Origin: Deltaproteobacteria bacterium YD0425bin50 | GTDB taxonomy: Bacteria; Desulfobacterota; Desulfobacteria; Desulfobacterales; YD0425bin50 | Length of the DNA stretch: 33,856 nt | Direction of reading: 5' to 3' | NCBI GenBank assembly: GCA_002753105.1 | Contig: PDZT01000014.1 | Span: forward strand, 1 to 33,856 | Part shown: positions 16,122 to 23,993 of the stretch, in pieces | Layout of the letters: every line of letters starts with the position of its first letter | Numbering within the stretch: position 1 is the stretch's first letter | Made by a program: the position numbers and the translations under genes | The notes under the pieces: model-generated | Databases searched by the model: none | What the model saw: only the letters and a program-made list of their open reading frames with translations | Told to the model about the DNA's origin: nothing

Positions 16122-17057
16122 TTAATGCAGACTAACCTGATTCAGCATACTGGTAAACTGCTCGAGATTTTTTGACTTTAAAGCTGCTCGGAATAAACTT
16201 CGAAGCGTATCGGTCTGAGAAATCGCTTTTATTTTTTCGGAAACATGGGTTGGTAATATACCAAAAGACTCTATCAGCACATCCATCAGCATTTCACGAA
16301 CCCCCTTTTCTAAACCTTCTAACAAGCCTTCTTTTCGTCCTTGTTCTAAGCCCTTTTCTCTTGCAAGTTCTAGGATATCTATCATTTGAATTTCCTCCCA
16401 TAAATCGTTTAATCTGTTTTTATCGATCATTTTATTCGCCATGATAAATGTTGCTGCAAGAAGCCTAACAGATAACCTGCCTTGGATATATAAATCTTTT
16501 TCCAACCGAATCACATCTTCAGCCAGTTGACTCCGTTCCATTCCGGTTTCTTTACCATAAAGAGGAACAAACACGAGCTCCATAAGGCTGCACAGATTAT
16601 TAGAACGAATCTCTTCACGGATGCGATTCAGAGTTTCCAGTCCATTCCGTTCAGACAGATCAATAACAATCGGCATATAAGTTCCGCTTGGCGTCTTGAT
16701 TTCTTTTTTCCCATCCTCCCCGCTAAAAACATTACCTGAAGCAATAATCACATCAGTCAGCTTATCCTTATATTTTTTTGCACCCATAAAATGATACGCA
16801 GCAAACCGGTATAAGTCGTCTTTGCATAAATCCCGCTGTTCTTCAATGTGGTATATTGCGTCTTGATCATCTTTGATCATAATATCTACCCTGCCAGAGG
16901 TTACAGCAATATCAACCGGTTCAAACGTAAAGACTTCCTTAATTTTTCCGGTTTTCAGTCCAATGACTTCTAATGTTTCTCCGCACAATAACTCAGACAT
17001 CCACTTGATAATAAAGTCGTAATTCTGTCCGTAGCTTATCCCGTTTTTAGGTTGCAT
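16122..17057 (-). CDS. Rpn-family PD-(D/E)XK nuclease, tandem copy 2
   Basis: Same domain plan and length as the gene at 15175-16110. It has the catalytic pattern VDIMIKD...HIEEQR and a GRKEGLLEGLEKG hinge. The difference lies at the extreme N-terminus (MQPKNGISYGQNYDF) and one Thr-to-Ser change near the C-terminus. It is first in the direction of transcription, so it is probably the parental or promoter-proximal copy. It may be read together with copy 1, whose start follows 11 bp after its stop. Transposase-like annotations of this family are common, but the known activity is of a recombination-promoting nuclease. Confidence 0.85.
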   Translation of the reverse strand: MQPKNGISYGQNYDFIIKWMSELLCGETLEVIGLKTGKIKEVFTFEPVDIAVTSGRVDIMIKDDQDAIYHIEEQRDLCKDDLYRFAAYHFMGAKKYKDKLTDVIIASGNVFSGEDGKKEIKTPSGTYMPIVIDLSERNGLETLNRIREEIRSNNLCSLMELVFVPLYGKETGMERSQLAEDVIRLEKDLYIQGRLSVRLLAATFIMANKMIDKNRLNDLWEEIQMIDILELAREKGLEQGRKEGLLEGLEKGVREMLMDVLIESFGILPTHVSEKIKAISQTDTLRSLFRAALKSKNLEQFTSMLNQVSLH

Positions 17058-17117
17058 TCTTGATCCTGTTACGAAGTATCCTGAAAATTTTTCTATCGAT
17101 TTTTCGGTCCCCCGCCA

Positions 17118-18200
17118 TCACTCTTTAGATGGAAGATAAGATTCAAATTCATTGAGAGCAATAGTGATCATAATCGCAAAACCTAATCCTTCAAATTTAC
17201 GTGTAAGTTCCTTTAATGTATTAATTCCGATGACTTTCCCTTGTTTGGTTACCAAAGGCCCGCCGCTATTTCCGGGATAAATATGCGCATTTGTTTGGAT
17301 ATAATCCCCTCTGTAACCGGAAAGCACCCCTGAGGTTACAGAATTCTGCAATTCCAATGGATTGCCAATTGCATAAACGGGTTCTCCAATTTGAATGGAT
17401 TTTGGGTTTGAAATGCTTAGATACGGTGTAGTTACATTTTCAATTTTTAACAAAGCAATATCGTGATGTTGACTGACTGCAATGATATACGCATTCAGTT
17501 CGCGTTTATCTGCCAAAACAATTTTAAACATTCGGGTGTCAGCTAACGAACCGGTTGCTCGCTCAAATTTTCCTTTTGCAGTATTCAATTCAGACTCATA
17601 TTGCTGAAGCTCTTTTTGACGATAGGCTAAGTCAGCTTCCATTTCACGCAGTCGTTTCTGGTTTTCATAATAGCGTTCCAGATTTATTCGCTTCAGTTCT
17701 GCATTATGTTGACGATCAATGGTATATTTATCGTTTGCTAATCGTTCACGCAGTTTTTGTATCCATGATTCATCACTGTACAAATTATTTTTAAAGTGAT
17801 TTAATTCTTTTTCTTTAGACTCGATGTGTTTTTTAGCCTGTTGAATCTGGTTTGCATCTCCACGAATTACATGACGATTGGTTAGGATATAACCTGAGTC
17901 ATTAATAAAAAAACCTGAGCCATACCCAGCATCTGTTTTTACAGCCACTGTAGCTATTCCAGCCATTTCAATTGGATTACGCGGATTAATTCGTTTCAAT
18001 AATTCTGCATTCAAGTCAACATGTTTTTGCTCAATAATTCCATCTAAGGCTTGAATATCATCAGAAGTAGTTGAGGGTGAATCCGTAAAATGCCAATTAC
18101 CGTTTTCATCCTGATATTTGAAAATTTTGGCTTGTCCCTGAATGGGTGTAAATAAAAATAAAACAATGAATATATAAAGCAATTGTTTATAAATAGTCAC
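17118..18200 (-). CDS. Exported trypsin-like serine protease with DUF4124 and inserted coiled coil
   Basis: A signal sequence (MTIYKQLLYIFIVLFLFTPI, cleavage near GQA) is followed by a DUF4124 module (KIFKYQDENGNWHFTDSPS, residues 25-43). The DegP-like catalytic triad is complete: H110 (ILTNRHVIRGD), D247 (SQHHDIALLKI) and S312 (IYPGNSGGPLV). Residues about 116-216 are a long charged coiled coil inserted between the His and the Asp, so the two lobes of the protease are joined by a rod. There is no PDZ domain, unlike DegP/DegQ. It should act in the periplasm. It lies 56 bp downstream of plsC on the same strand. Substrates are unknown. Confidence 0.9.
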   Translation of the reverse strand: MTIYKQLLYIFIVLFLFTPIQGQAKIFKYQDENGNWHFTDSPSTTSDDIQALDGIIEQKHVDLNAELLKRINPRNPIEMAGIATVAVKTDAGYGSGFFINDSGYILTNRHVIRGDANQIQQAKKHIESKEKELNHFKNNLYSDESWIQKLRERLANDKYTIDRQHNAELKRINLERYYENQKRLREMEADLAYRQKELQQYESELNTAKGKFERATGSLADTRMFKIVLADKRELNAYIIAVSQHHDIALLKIENVTTPYLSISNPKSIQIGEPVYAIGNPLELQNSVTSGVLSGYRGDYIQTNAHIYPGNSGGPLVTKQGKVIGINTLKELTRKFEGLGFAIMITIALNEFESYLPSKE

Positions 18201-18256
18201 AGGTTAATAACAGTCCTTTTATTTGTATTATTATTAAATAACTAAAACTAAAAAAC

Positions 18257-18982
18257 CTAGTGCCTGACATGTTCAGCAATTTTTTGTCTTATCATTTCAG
18301 CGATTTTTTCGACTTCCATGTCAGCGAATACTGAATAGTCAATTGGATCAAGAATTTTGACGTGAATATCATTTTTACCATGAAAATTTAGACTATGTTT
18401 AGGTAAAGCCTTTCTCGTACCGTTGATGACAATGGGTAAAATCGGGGTTTTCATTTTTTTCGCAAGAATAAATGCGCCCGGCTTAAAGACCTTCAATTCA
18501 CCGGTTTCTGAACGGGTGCCTTCAGGAAAAAAATAGACAGAACTGCCTTGAGATATGGTTTTTTCACACTGTTTAAACATCCGTTCGACACTTCGACCAT
18601 CACCTCTTTTTAATTTAATGTATTCATTTAACGACATATTCCAACCAATAAAAGGAAGCCTGAAGACTTCTTCTTTAGATACCCATTTGAAATGAAAAAA
18701 GATTGTAAAGACAACGAGAATATCTAATTGAGATTGATGGTTGGAGACGACAACATAAGTGGCATCTTTTTGAATTTTATGTTTATGCTCAACAAAAACT
18801 TTCCATGCAGGCATGATCCATATGTAAAGAGAAGCCCAAAAACAGGAAAATAAATGTAAAAAAACGAGTCGTTGATCAAATGGTTTGGTAACTAGCCAAA
18901 TTGCCAAAGCAATAATGTAAAAAAATGCAGATGTAATACCAATAAAAATTAAATAAAAAATTGATACAATTCGATTCAGCAT
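18257..18982 (-). CDS. plsC: 1-acyl-sn-glycerol-3-phosphate acyltransferase
   Basis: PlsC adds the second acyl chain to lysophosphatidic acid to give phosphatidic acid at the inner membrane. The 241-residue product begins with a hydrophobic anchor (IFYLIFIGITSAFFYIIALA). It carries all acyltransferase blocks: VVSNHQSQLDIL (catalytic H-x4-D), the block II-like KLKRGDGRSVERMF, FFPEGTRSETGELKVFKPGA and PILPIVINGTRKALPKHS. Length and motif spacing are normal. It is read away from smpB; 288 bp of AT-rich DNA separates the two divergent genes and must hold both promoters, but I see no other structure there. Confidence 0.93.
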   Translation of the reverse strand: MLNRIVSIFYLIFIGITSAFFYIIALAIWLVTKPFDQRLVFLHLFSCFWASLYIWIMPAWKVFVEHKHKIQKDATYVVVSNHQSQLDILVVFTIFFHFKWVSKEEVFRLPFIGWNMSLNEYIKLKRGDGRSVERMFKQCEKTISQGSSVYFFPEGTRSETGELKVFKPGAFILAKKMKTPILPIVINGTRKALPKHSLNFHGKNDIHVKILDPIDYSVFADMEVEKIAEMIRQKIAEHVRH

Positions 18983-19270
18983 ATCTCACCCATTCTTTAA
19001 TTTTTATAGTTAGTGGATTCTTTGAGGTAACAACATATTACATATTATAGCCATTGAATGATCATCTTGCAACAATTTAGTGCTTTACTTTATGCTTTAC
19101 ATGCGTAATTCAAGATTGTCGGTTTGTAAAAAATGGGTGTTGTAAAATTTCAAATATGGGTTAAATTGTTTTTGCATGGTAATTTAGTTTTATGATAGAG
19201 ACATATTGTGTAGTAAATGAGGTTTAATCAACACCCTAATTTTTTTATTTAAAAAGGAGAACGGCGAATC

Positions 19271-19735
19271 TTGAAAGCAAAGGGAAAGAAATTCATTGCA
19301 GAAAATCGCAAGGCCAGACACAATTATACGATTGAAGCTGAATATGAGGCAGGTATTATTCTCTATGGAACGGAAGTAAAAGCCCTTCGAAACGGTCAAG
19401 CAAACCTCAAAGACGCCTATGCAAAAATAAAAAATCAAGAGGTTTTTTTAAAACAAATGCATATTGGACCTTATAAGCATGCTGGAAATACGAATCATGA
19501 CTCTCTGCGTGAGCGCAAGCTGCTCTTACATAAAAGAGAAATTGAACGTCTTGGCGTAAAACTGAATGAAAGAGGGCTTTCGTTAATTCCATTAACACTC
19601 TATTTTAAAGATGGAAAAATTAAAGTATCCCTAGCGCTTGCACGAGGCAAACAACTTCATGATAAGCGAGATGCCATTAAAGCTAAAGATGCTGAAAGAG
19701 AAATTGCAAGAACTAAAAAAAAATACCGTACATAA
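19271..19735 (+). CDS. smpB: SsrA-binding protein SmpB
   Basis: SmpB binds tmRNA and delivers it to stalled ribosomes. The 154-residue product starts at TTG 19271, ten bases after AAAGGAGAA; no in-frame ATG offers an alternative near the conserved beginning (KKFIAENRKARHNYTIEAEY). Family marks are EAGIILYGTEVKALRNGQAN, the tmRNA-contacting HIGPYKHAG region, and the basic tail GKQLHDKRDAIKAKDAEREI ending KKKYRT, which becomes helical in the decoding centre. Length is typical. The tmRNA gene itself is not in the window. Confidence 0.97.
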   Translation: MKAKGKKFIAENRKARHNYTIEAEYEAGIILYGTEVKALRNGQANLKDAYAKIKNQEVFLKQMHIGPYKHAGNTNHDSLRERKLLLHKREIERLGVKLNERGLSLIPLTLYFKDGKIKVSLALARGKQLHDKRDAIKAKDAEREIARTKKKYRT

Positions 19736-19829
19736 CATTCTTTTCTTTCCATCGTTCAAAAATAGAATTGCTGCCAAGAGCACTTCCTGAAAAACATTTT
19801 TTTAATGTCTATTGGATCAAAACATTGTT

Positions 19830-20630
19830 ATGGCGAATTCAACTCAGTTATCTATGTTTTTTCAAACGCATAAAACAGCCATGATGGTCTTAGTCATTGC
19901 GTTATTGTTACTGGAGCTTGAAATTTTTACGGTTTCTGCGATGAAGTCTGGACGCCAGTCAACATTAAACGTTTTAAATGCTGAAGGTGTAGTCATTTAT
20001 CAAACTGATGGAGATCATCTTAGTGATTTTAATAAATATTATTTTGAAAGTACATTTGGTCCTTTAGAAAAGTATCAGCTCAAACTTGAAACAAACCATG
20101 TGCCATTTCCATTTAGAGCATGGTTTGCCGCTGCTATTGGAATACCCATTGGTCTTTTTCTGTTATTTGCATTTTTAATCAAAGGATTTGCCGCTCTTTT
20201 TTATCATTCTCAACAACAGACAAATACTCTTGCACAGGAATCGAATGGAATTCCTATTGATCAATGGCTCAAGCGTATTCAGCAATTAAATATTTTTTTT
20301 ATTGGTTTTGTGGTTCTTGTTGGCGTCATTAGCGTCTGGGTTGTACCAGAATTGATTACCTATCTCGCCGCTATGGGTATGCATACGTTAATCACATATA
20401 AATGGTTTTTTTTAGGGATATTAATCGGTACAACTGCGATTATGATGTGGTTTATATACTTAAGATATTTATTAGCCCAAAAAGCAATTGATGCAAAAAT
20501 TGAAATTCAAAAATTTCAATTACAACTTCAATATCATGTCAAAGAAAAACAGGAATTACTGCCGCATACAACAACAATCCATGATACAAACCTGAATGCT
20601 ACTATATGGCATGATACAAAACAGGTATAG
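19830..20630 (+). CDS. Hypothetical multi-spanning membrane protein
   Basis: I do not recognise the family. From ATG 19830 (a TTG at 19812 is the alternative; neither has a clear ribosome site) the 266 residues include four hydrophobic helices: AMMVLVIALLLLELEIFTV (near residues 16-35), a pair-forming WFAAAIGIPIGLFLLFAFLI, IFFIGFVVLVGVISVWVVPE and FFLGILIGTTAIMMWFIYL. Between the first and second is a soluble loop of about 60 residues (LNVLNAEGVVIYQTDGDHLS). The C-terminal 50 residues are a Gln/Lys-rich helix (IEIQKFQLQLQYHVKEKQEL), probably a coiled coil in the cytoplasm. It lies 32 bp ahead of the DHH-CBS gene and is probably in the same operon. Confidence 0.75.
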   Translation: MANSTQLSMFFQTHKTAMMVLVIALLLLELEIFTVSAMKSGRQSTLNVLNAEGVVIYQTDGDHLSDFNKYYFESTFGPLEKYQLKLETNHVPFPFRAWFAAAIGIPIGLFLLFAFLIKGFAALFYHSQQQTNTLAQESNGIPIDQWLKRIQQLNIFFIGFVVLVGVISVWVVPELITYLAAMGMHTLITYKWFFLGILIGTTAIMMWFIYLRYLLAQKAIDAKIEIQKFQLQLQYHVKEKQELLPHTTTIHDTNLNATIWHDTKQV

Positions 20631-20662
20631 TCAAATCCACGCAAAGAAGAGGAGAGAATTCA

Positions 20663-21955
20663 ATGCAAGTCGTTGTCACCCATAAAAGTACAGATTTTGA
20701 TGCTATAGCTTCAATGATTGCTGCTTCACTAATTTATCCGGGTGTCAAATGTGTGTTGCCAAAAATTCTCAATCCAAATGTAAAAGCATTTTTATCAATT
20801 CATAAAGATATTTTTTCTTTTTATCCCTTAGACACGAATGAGTACCAATCCATAGAACGCTTGATTGTTGTGGATACGAATAGCTGGATGCGGATTGACG
20901 AAATGGGGAATATTCGCAAAAATGATATAGAAGTCATTCTTTGGGATCATCATGAACCTGCCGATATTCAACCGAATTGGAAATGTCAACAGGATATGGG
21001 CGCCAATATTACCCTGCTCATGCGAGAAATCATTTCAAGAGATATTCAGGTTTCTCCAATTTTCGCGACCCTATTTCTTCTTGGATTATATGAAGATACT
21101 GGAAATTTAACTTTTCCAAGCGTTAAAGCTGATGATGCATACACAGCAGGATATTTATTAGATCAAAAGGCTGATCTTCAAATTCTCAGTACTTTTTTAC
21201 GTCCAATGTACGGTGAACTCCAAAAAAATATTCTTTTTGAAATGTTAAAAACAACACGAAGACAAAAAATTAAGGGCTTTAGCATTGATATTAATAAACA
21301 GGAAATTAAAGGACATATCAATGGGTTAGCACTGGTTGTAAGTATGTATCGTGAAATTTTGAACCTTGATGCAGCGTTTGGAATCTTTATTGATAAAGAA
21401 AGAGACAGATGTATTGTCATTGCAAGAAGCAATCATGAAGATTTAAACATGGGCAATCTTATGCGGAGTATGAGAGGAGGCGGTCATCCGGGAGCAGGTT
21501 CTGCGATGCTGAAGTCTATCAGTGCGGATGCTGTCGAAGAAATGATTATTGAACTGATTAAAGGGAATCAACAATCCTCCATTCAAGTCACAGATATTAT
21601 GTCTTATCCAGTTCATACAGTATCACCTGATATGTCTATGGAAAAGTTGTTAAATTTTCTAAAAGAAAAAAAATGTACGGGTGTTCCCGTAATTCAAGAT
21701 GGTAAAATTGTGGGGGTTATTTCAAAACGCGATTTTAACAAAGTCCGTAAATCTTCACAAATGAAGTCCCCGGTCAAGGCTTTTATGAATACTCAACCCA
21801 TAACCATAGCATCAGACCGAAGTCCAATGGAAGCTGCAAAAATGATGATCAAATATGATATTGGTCGATTACCTGTTATTGAAAACGATCAAATGGTAGG
21901 TATTGTTTCACGAACTGATGCCATGCTGTATTTTTATGATTTGCTTCCAGATTAA
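20663..21955 (+). CDS. DHH-family phosphoesterase with two CBS domains
   Basis: AGGAGAG precedes the ATG. Residues 1-300 are a DHH/DHHA1 phosphoesterase: THKSTDFDAIAS (metal pair), IVVDTN, the signature ILWDHHEP (DHH 95-97), LLGLYEDTGNLTF and the DHHA1 loop MRGGGHPGAGSAML. Residues about 315-430 are a CBS pair (IMSYPVHTVSPDMSMEKLL, IGRLPVIENDQMVGIVSRTD) that would bind adenine nucleotides. The same DHH-CBS block is known fused in front of tRNA nucleotidyltransferase/poly(A) polymerase domains in some Desulfobacterota and Aquifex relatives, but here the protein ends right after CBS2 (LYFYDLLPD). The substrate may be an oligonucleotide or a small phosphate ester; this cannot be told from sequence. 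Confidence 0.9.
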   Translation: MQVVVTHKSTDFDAIASMIAASLIYPGVKCVLPKILNPNVKAFLSIHKDIFSFYPLDTNEYQSIERLIVVDTNSWMRIDEMGNIRKNDIEVILWDHHEPADIQPNWKCQQDMGANITLLMREIISRDIQVSPIFATLFLLGLYEDTGNLTFPSVKADDAYTAGYLLDQKADLQILSTFLRPMYGELQKNILFEMLKTTRRQKIKGFSIDINKQEIKGHINGLALVVSMYREILNLDAAFGIFIDKERDRCIVIARSNHEDLNMGNLMRSMRGGGHPGAGSAMLKSISADAVEEMIIELIKGNQQSSIQVTDIMSYPVHTVSPDMSMEKLLNFLKEKKCTGVPVIQDGKIVGVISKRDFNKVRKSSQMKSPVKAFMNTQPITIASDRSPMEAAKMMIKYDIGRLPVIENDQMVGIVSRTDAMLYFYDLLPD

Positions 21956-21983
21956 CTGATTAATATTTAAGGTTAACTTAAAA

Positions 21984-22949
21984 ATGAGCCAAAAAGAAAT
22001 ACATTTTTCACCCGAGGATGAAAAATTATTCAGTAAAATTGGGAAAATCTGTAATTTTGCTGATGGGGATATTATTTTTAACCAAGGTGATATGGGTAGA
22101 AGCATGTTTTATATTAAAGAGGGAATCGTTTGCCTGATTTTTGATGGCTGGAGAAGTGAAAAGGAATTAGAAGCTGGCAATATTTTCGGTGAATTAGCGT
22201 TTATTATGGGAAGTCATTGTCGGACAGGAACTGCCATGGCTGTCGGGGATACTTGTTTGATTGAATTATCGCAGGAAACCGTTGAAGAACTCATTGAGGT
22301 TAACCCCCGCTGGCTGATTTCTGTATTTCGAAGAACATGCGCTTATCTATTGGAATCTGAACAAAATTTGGTCATTGATTTAAAAGAAAATAATCAAAAA
22401 CTTAAGCTAACCGTTGATTACCTTGTGCGTACCAAAAATGAATTGAACCAAAAGGAAATTTTAGCAAATACAGATGGATTAACACGCCTTTATAATCGGC
22501 GTTTATGGGATCAACAACTGGATAAATGTATAGAACTCGCAAAAAATGAAAGCTCACCCTTATGTCTTGTGATGTTTGATCTTGATGGATTTAAACCGAT
22601 TAATGATAAACTTGGCCATGCAGTTGGAGATGACGCATTGAGAAGTGTAGCAAAAATACTGATGGAATGTGTTTCACAAACTGATATCCCGTGCCGTTTA
22701 GGTGGTGATGAATTTGGCGTCATCATGCCGGGAGTAAAAGCGGATGAGTCTCAGTTAGTCTGTGAACAATTACTTCATAAAATTGCTGCAATACCCACAC
22801 AGGATTTAGATGGTAATCTTCGCTTAACAGCTAGTATAGGTGGAACCTCCATGCAACCAGAAGATACTCCCGAATCAATTATGCAGCGAATTGATAAAAA
22901 TGTTTATATGGCAAAAAATACGGGAAAAAATCGTGTAATATGGGGATAG
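21984..22949 (+). CDS. Cyclic-nucleotide-binding domain fused to GGDEF diguanylate cyclase
   Basis: Residues 15-125 are a CNB domain (FADGDIIFNQGDMGRSMFYI, KEGIVCLIFDG). Its phosphate-binding cassette NIFGELAFIMGSHCRTGTA keeps the Glu and the Arg (R80) that hold a cyclic phosphate. A coiled linker (about 125-160) leads to a GGDEF domain (about 160-321): DGLTRLYNRRLWDQQL, VMFDLDGFKPIND and RLGGDEFGV (240-244), so the active site is intact. The product-inhibition I-site position reads SQTD, not RxxD, so feedback by c-di-GMP is probably absent. The plan suggests c-di-GMP synthesis controlled by cAMP or a related ligand. It is 28 bp after the DHH-CBS gene. Confidence 0.92.
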   Translation: MSQKEIHFSPEDEKLFSKIGKICNFADGDIIFNQGDMGRSMFYIKEGIVCLIFDGWRSEKELEAGNIFGELAFIMGSHCRTGTAMAVGDTCLIELSQETVEELIEVNPRWLISVFRRTCAYLLESEQNLVIDLKENNQKLKLTVDYLVRTKNELNQKEILANTDGLTRLYNRRLWDQQLDKCIELAKNESSPLCLVMFDLDGFKPINDKLGHAVGDDALRSVAKILMECVSQTDIPCRLGGDEFGVIMPGVKADESQLVCEQLLHKIAAIPTQDLDGNLRLTASIGGTSMQPEDTPESIMQRIDKNVYMAKNTGKNRVIWG

Positions 22950-22971
22950 TCAGATGTAAAATGAAACCGTG

Positions 22972-23067
22972 ATGTTTTTAGAAAACGCTTTGGATGGATT
23001 AAAATTCAAAGAAGCCAATCAGCACTTGCAAACGATTGCGAGTGGTGTATCGATTTTATTGGAGTAA
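22972..23067 (+). other. Possible 31-residue ORF or detached helical tail between two GGDEF genes
   Basis: ATG 22972 opens MFLENALDGLKFKEANQHLQ followed by TIASGVSILLE and a TAA five bases before the next gene's ATG. 'xLxxALDxLxFxEAxxxL' is like the helical tail seen at the end of many sensor and GGDEF proteins. It is in a different frame from the preceding gene and has no clear ribosome site, so it may be a remnant of a lost signalling gene or a leader peptide coupled to the next gene. A weak call. Confidence 0.25.
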
Positions 23068-23072
23068 ATTTC

Positions 23073-23993
23073 ATGACTGAAGAATTGGAATTGGAAAAAC
23101 AGAAAATTTTAATTGTGGATGATATGCCGCTGAATATTCAAGTCCTAAATCAAGTACTTGAACATGACTATCAAACTTTTTTTGCAACTTCTGGAAAAGA
23201 TGCATTAGATCTGGCGCTGACTGTGCTTCCTGATCTAATGCTCCTAGATATAAAAATGCCAGATATGGATGGCTATGAATTATGTCGTCAAATCAAAAAC
23301 GCCCCGGTACTTAAACATATCCCCGTCATTTTTATAACATCATTGAATCAGGAAGAAGATGAAACCATTGGTTTGGAATTAGGCGCAGTGGATTATATCT
23401 CTAAACCCTTTAGTTCAGCTATTGTGAAATTAAGAGTTCGGAATCATTTAGAATTGAAAAGACAACGGGATATTCTTTCCAAGTTATCTTCATTGGATGG
23501 ATTGACGGGCATAGCTAACCGACGGATATTTGATGAGTATTATCAATGGGAATGGAAGCGATGTACCCGAACTCAGACATTTTTGTCCTTAATCTTATTA
23601 GACATCGATTATTTTAAAGCATTTAATGACCATTATGGCCATCTTCATGGAGATAATTGCCTGAAAAAAGTTGCGCAAACGCTTGCTAATGCGGTTAAAC
23701 GTTCAAATGATTTAGTTGCTCGGTATGGTGGTGAAGAATTTGTCTGTTTATTACCAGAAACGAATTTTGAAGGTCTTGTATCCGTTGCAGAACACATGAG
23801 AAAAAGAATAGAATCACTTCAAATCCCCCATGCAAATTCTTGCACAGCACCTTATGTTACCATAAGCATTGGTGGCGGAACCATTAAACATTTTTCTGAA
23901 AATACCCCTGAAAGTTTTTTAGGTTTTGTGGACAGGCTGTTATATCAAGTTAAAAATCAAGGACGTAATAACATAAAATGTGCGGCTATTTAG
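23073..23993 (+). CDS. PleD-like response regulator with GGDEF diguanylate cyclase
   Basis: Residues 10-130 are a receiver domain with phospho-acceptor D59 (LMLLDIKMPDMDG), acidic pair DD (ILIVDDMP) and K111 (YISKPF). Residues about 140-306 are a GGDEF domain: DGLTGIANRRIFDEYY, LILLDIDYFKAFNDHYGH and RYGGEEFVCLLPE (219-223). The I-site R210-S-N-D213 stands five residues before the GGEEF, so product inhibition is expected, in contrast to the CNB-GGDEF protein just upstream. The gene ends overlapping the 3' end of holA by 8 bp on the other strand. The kinase that phosphorylates it is not identifiable. Confidence 0.95.
   Translation: MTEELELEKQKILIVDDMPLNIQVLNQVLEHDYQTFFATSGKDALDLALTVLPDLMLLDIKMPDMDGYELCRQIKNAPVLKHIPVIFITSLNQEEDETIGLELGAVDYISKPFSSAIVKLRVRNHLELKRQRDILSKLSSLDGLTGIANRRIFDEYYQWEWKRCTRTQTFLSLILLDIDYFKAFNDHYGHLHGDNCLKKVAQTLANAVKRSNDLVARYGGEEFVCLLPETNFEGLVSVAEHMRKRIESLQIPHANSCTAPYVTISIGGGTIKHFSENTPESFLGFVDRLLYQVKNQGRNNIKCAAI

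Larger units (their letters stand above)
15175..17057. repeat. 947-bp tandem duplication carrying the Rpn gene
   Basis: Positions 15175-16110 and 16122-17057 match with a constant offset of 947 bases. From about 15190 to about 16060, base by base, I found no difference when comparing the two blocks; changes cluster at both ends of the unit. The short spacer ('gctcctgtta' beside 'gatcctgtta') is also related, so the duplicated unit probably includes the ribosome-site region. The pattern fits a recent tandem duplication, or older copies homogenised in the middle by gene conversion. Confidence 0.9.

Noticed and set aside
15225-16739. Plus-strand frames opposite the Rpn genes (90 and 70 codons, each twice)
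   Set aside because: They recur only because the underlying genes are duplicated and have no features of their own.
18983-19270. tRNA or small RNA gene in the plsC-smpB spacer
   Set aside because: No cloverleaf arms or stable hairpin with a T-run were found; it is AT-rich DNA between divergent genes.
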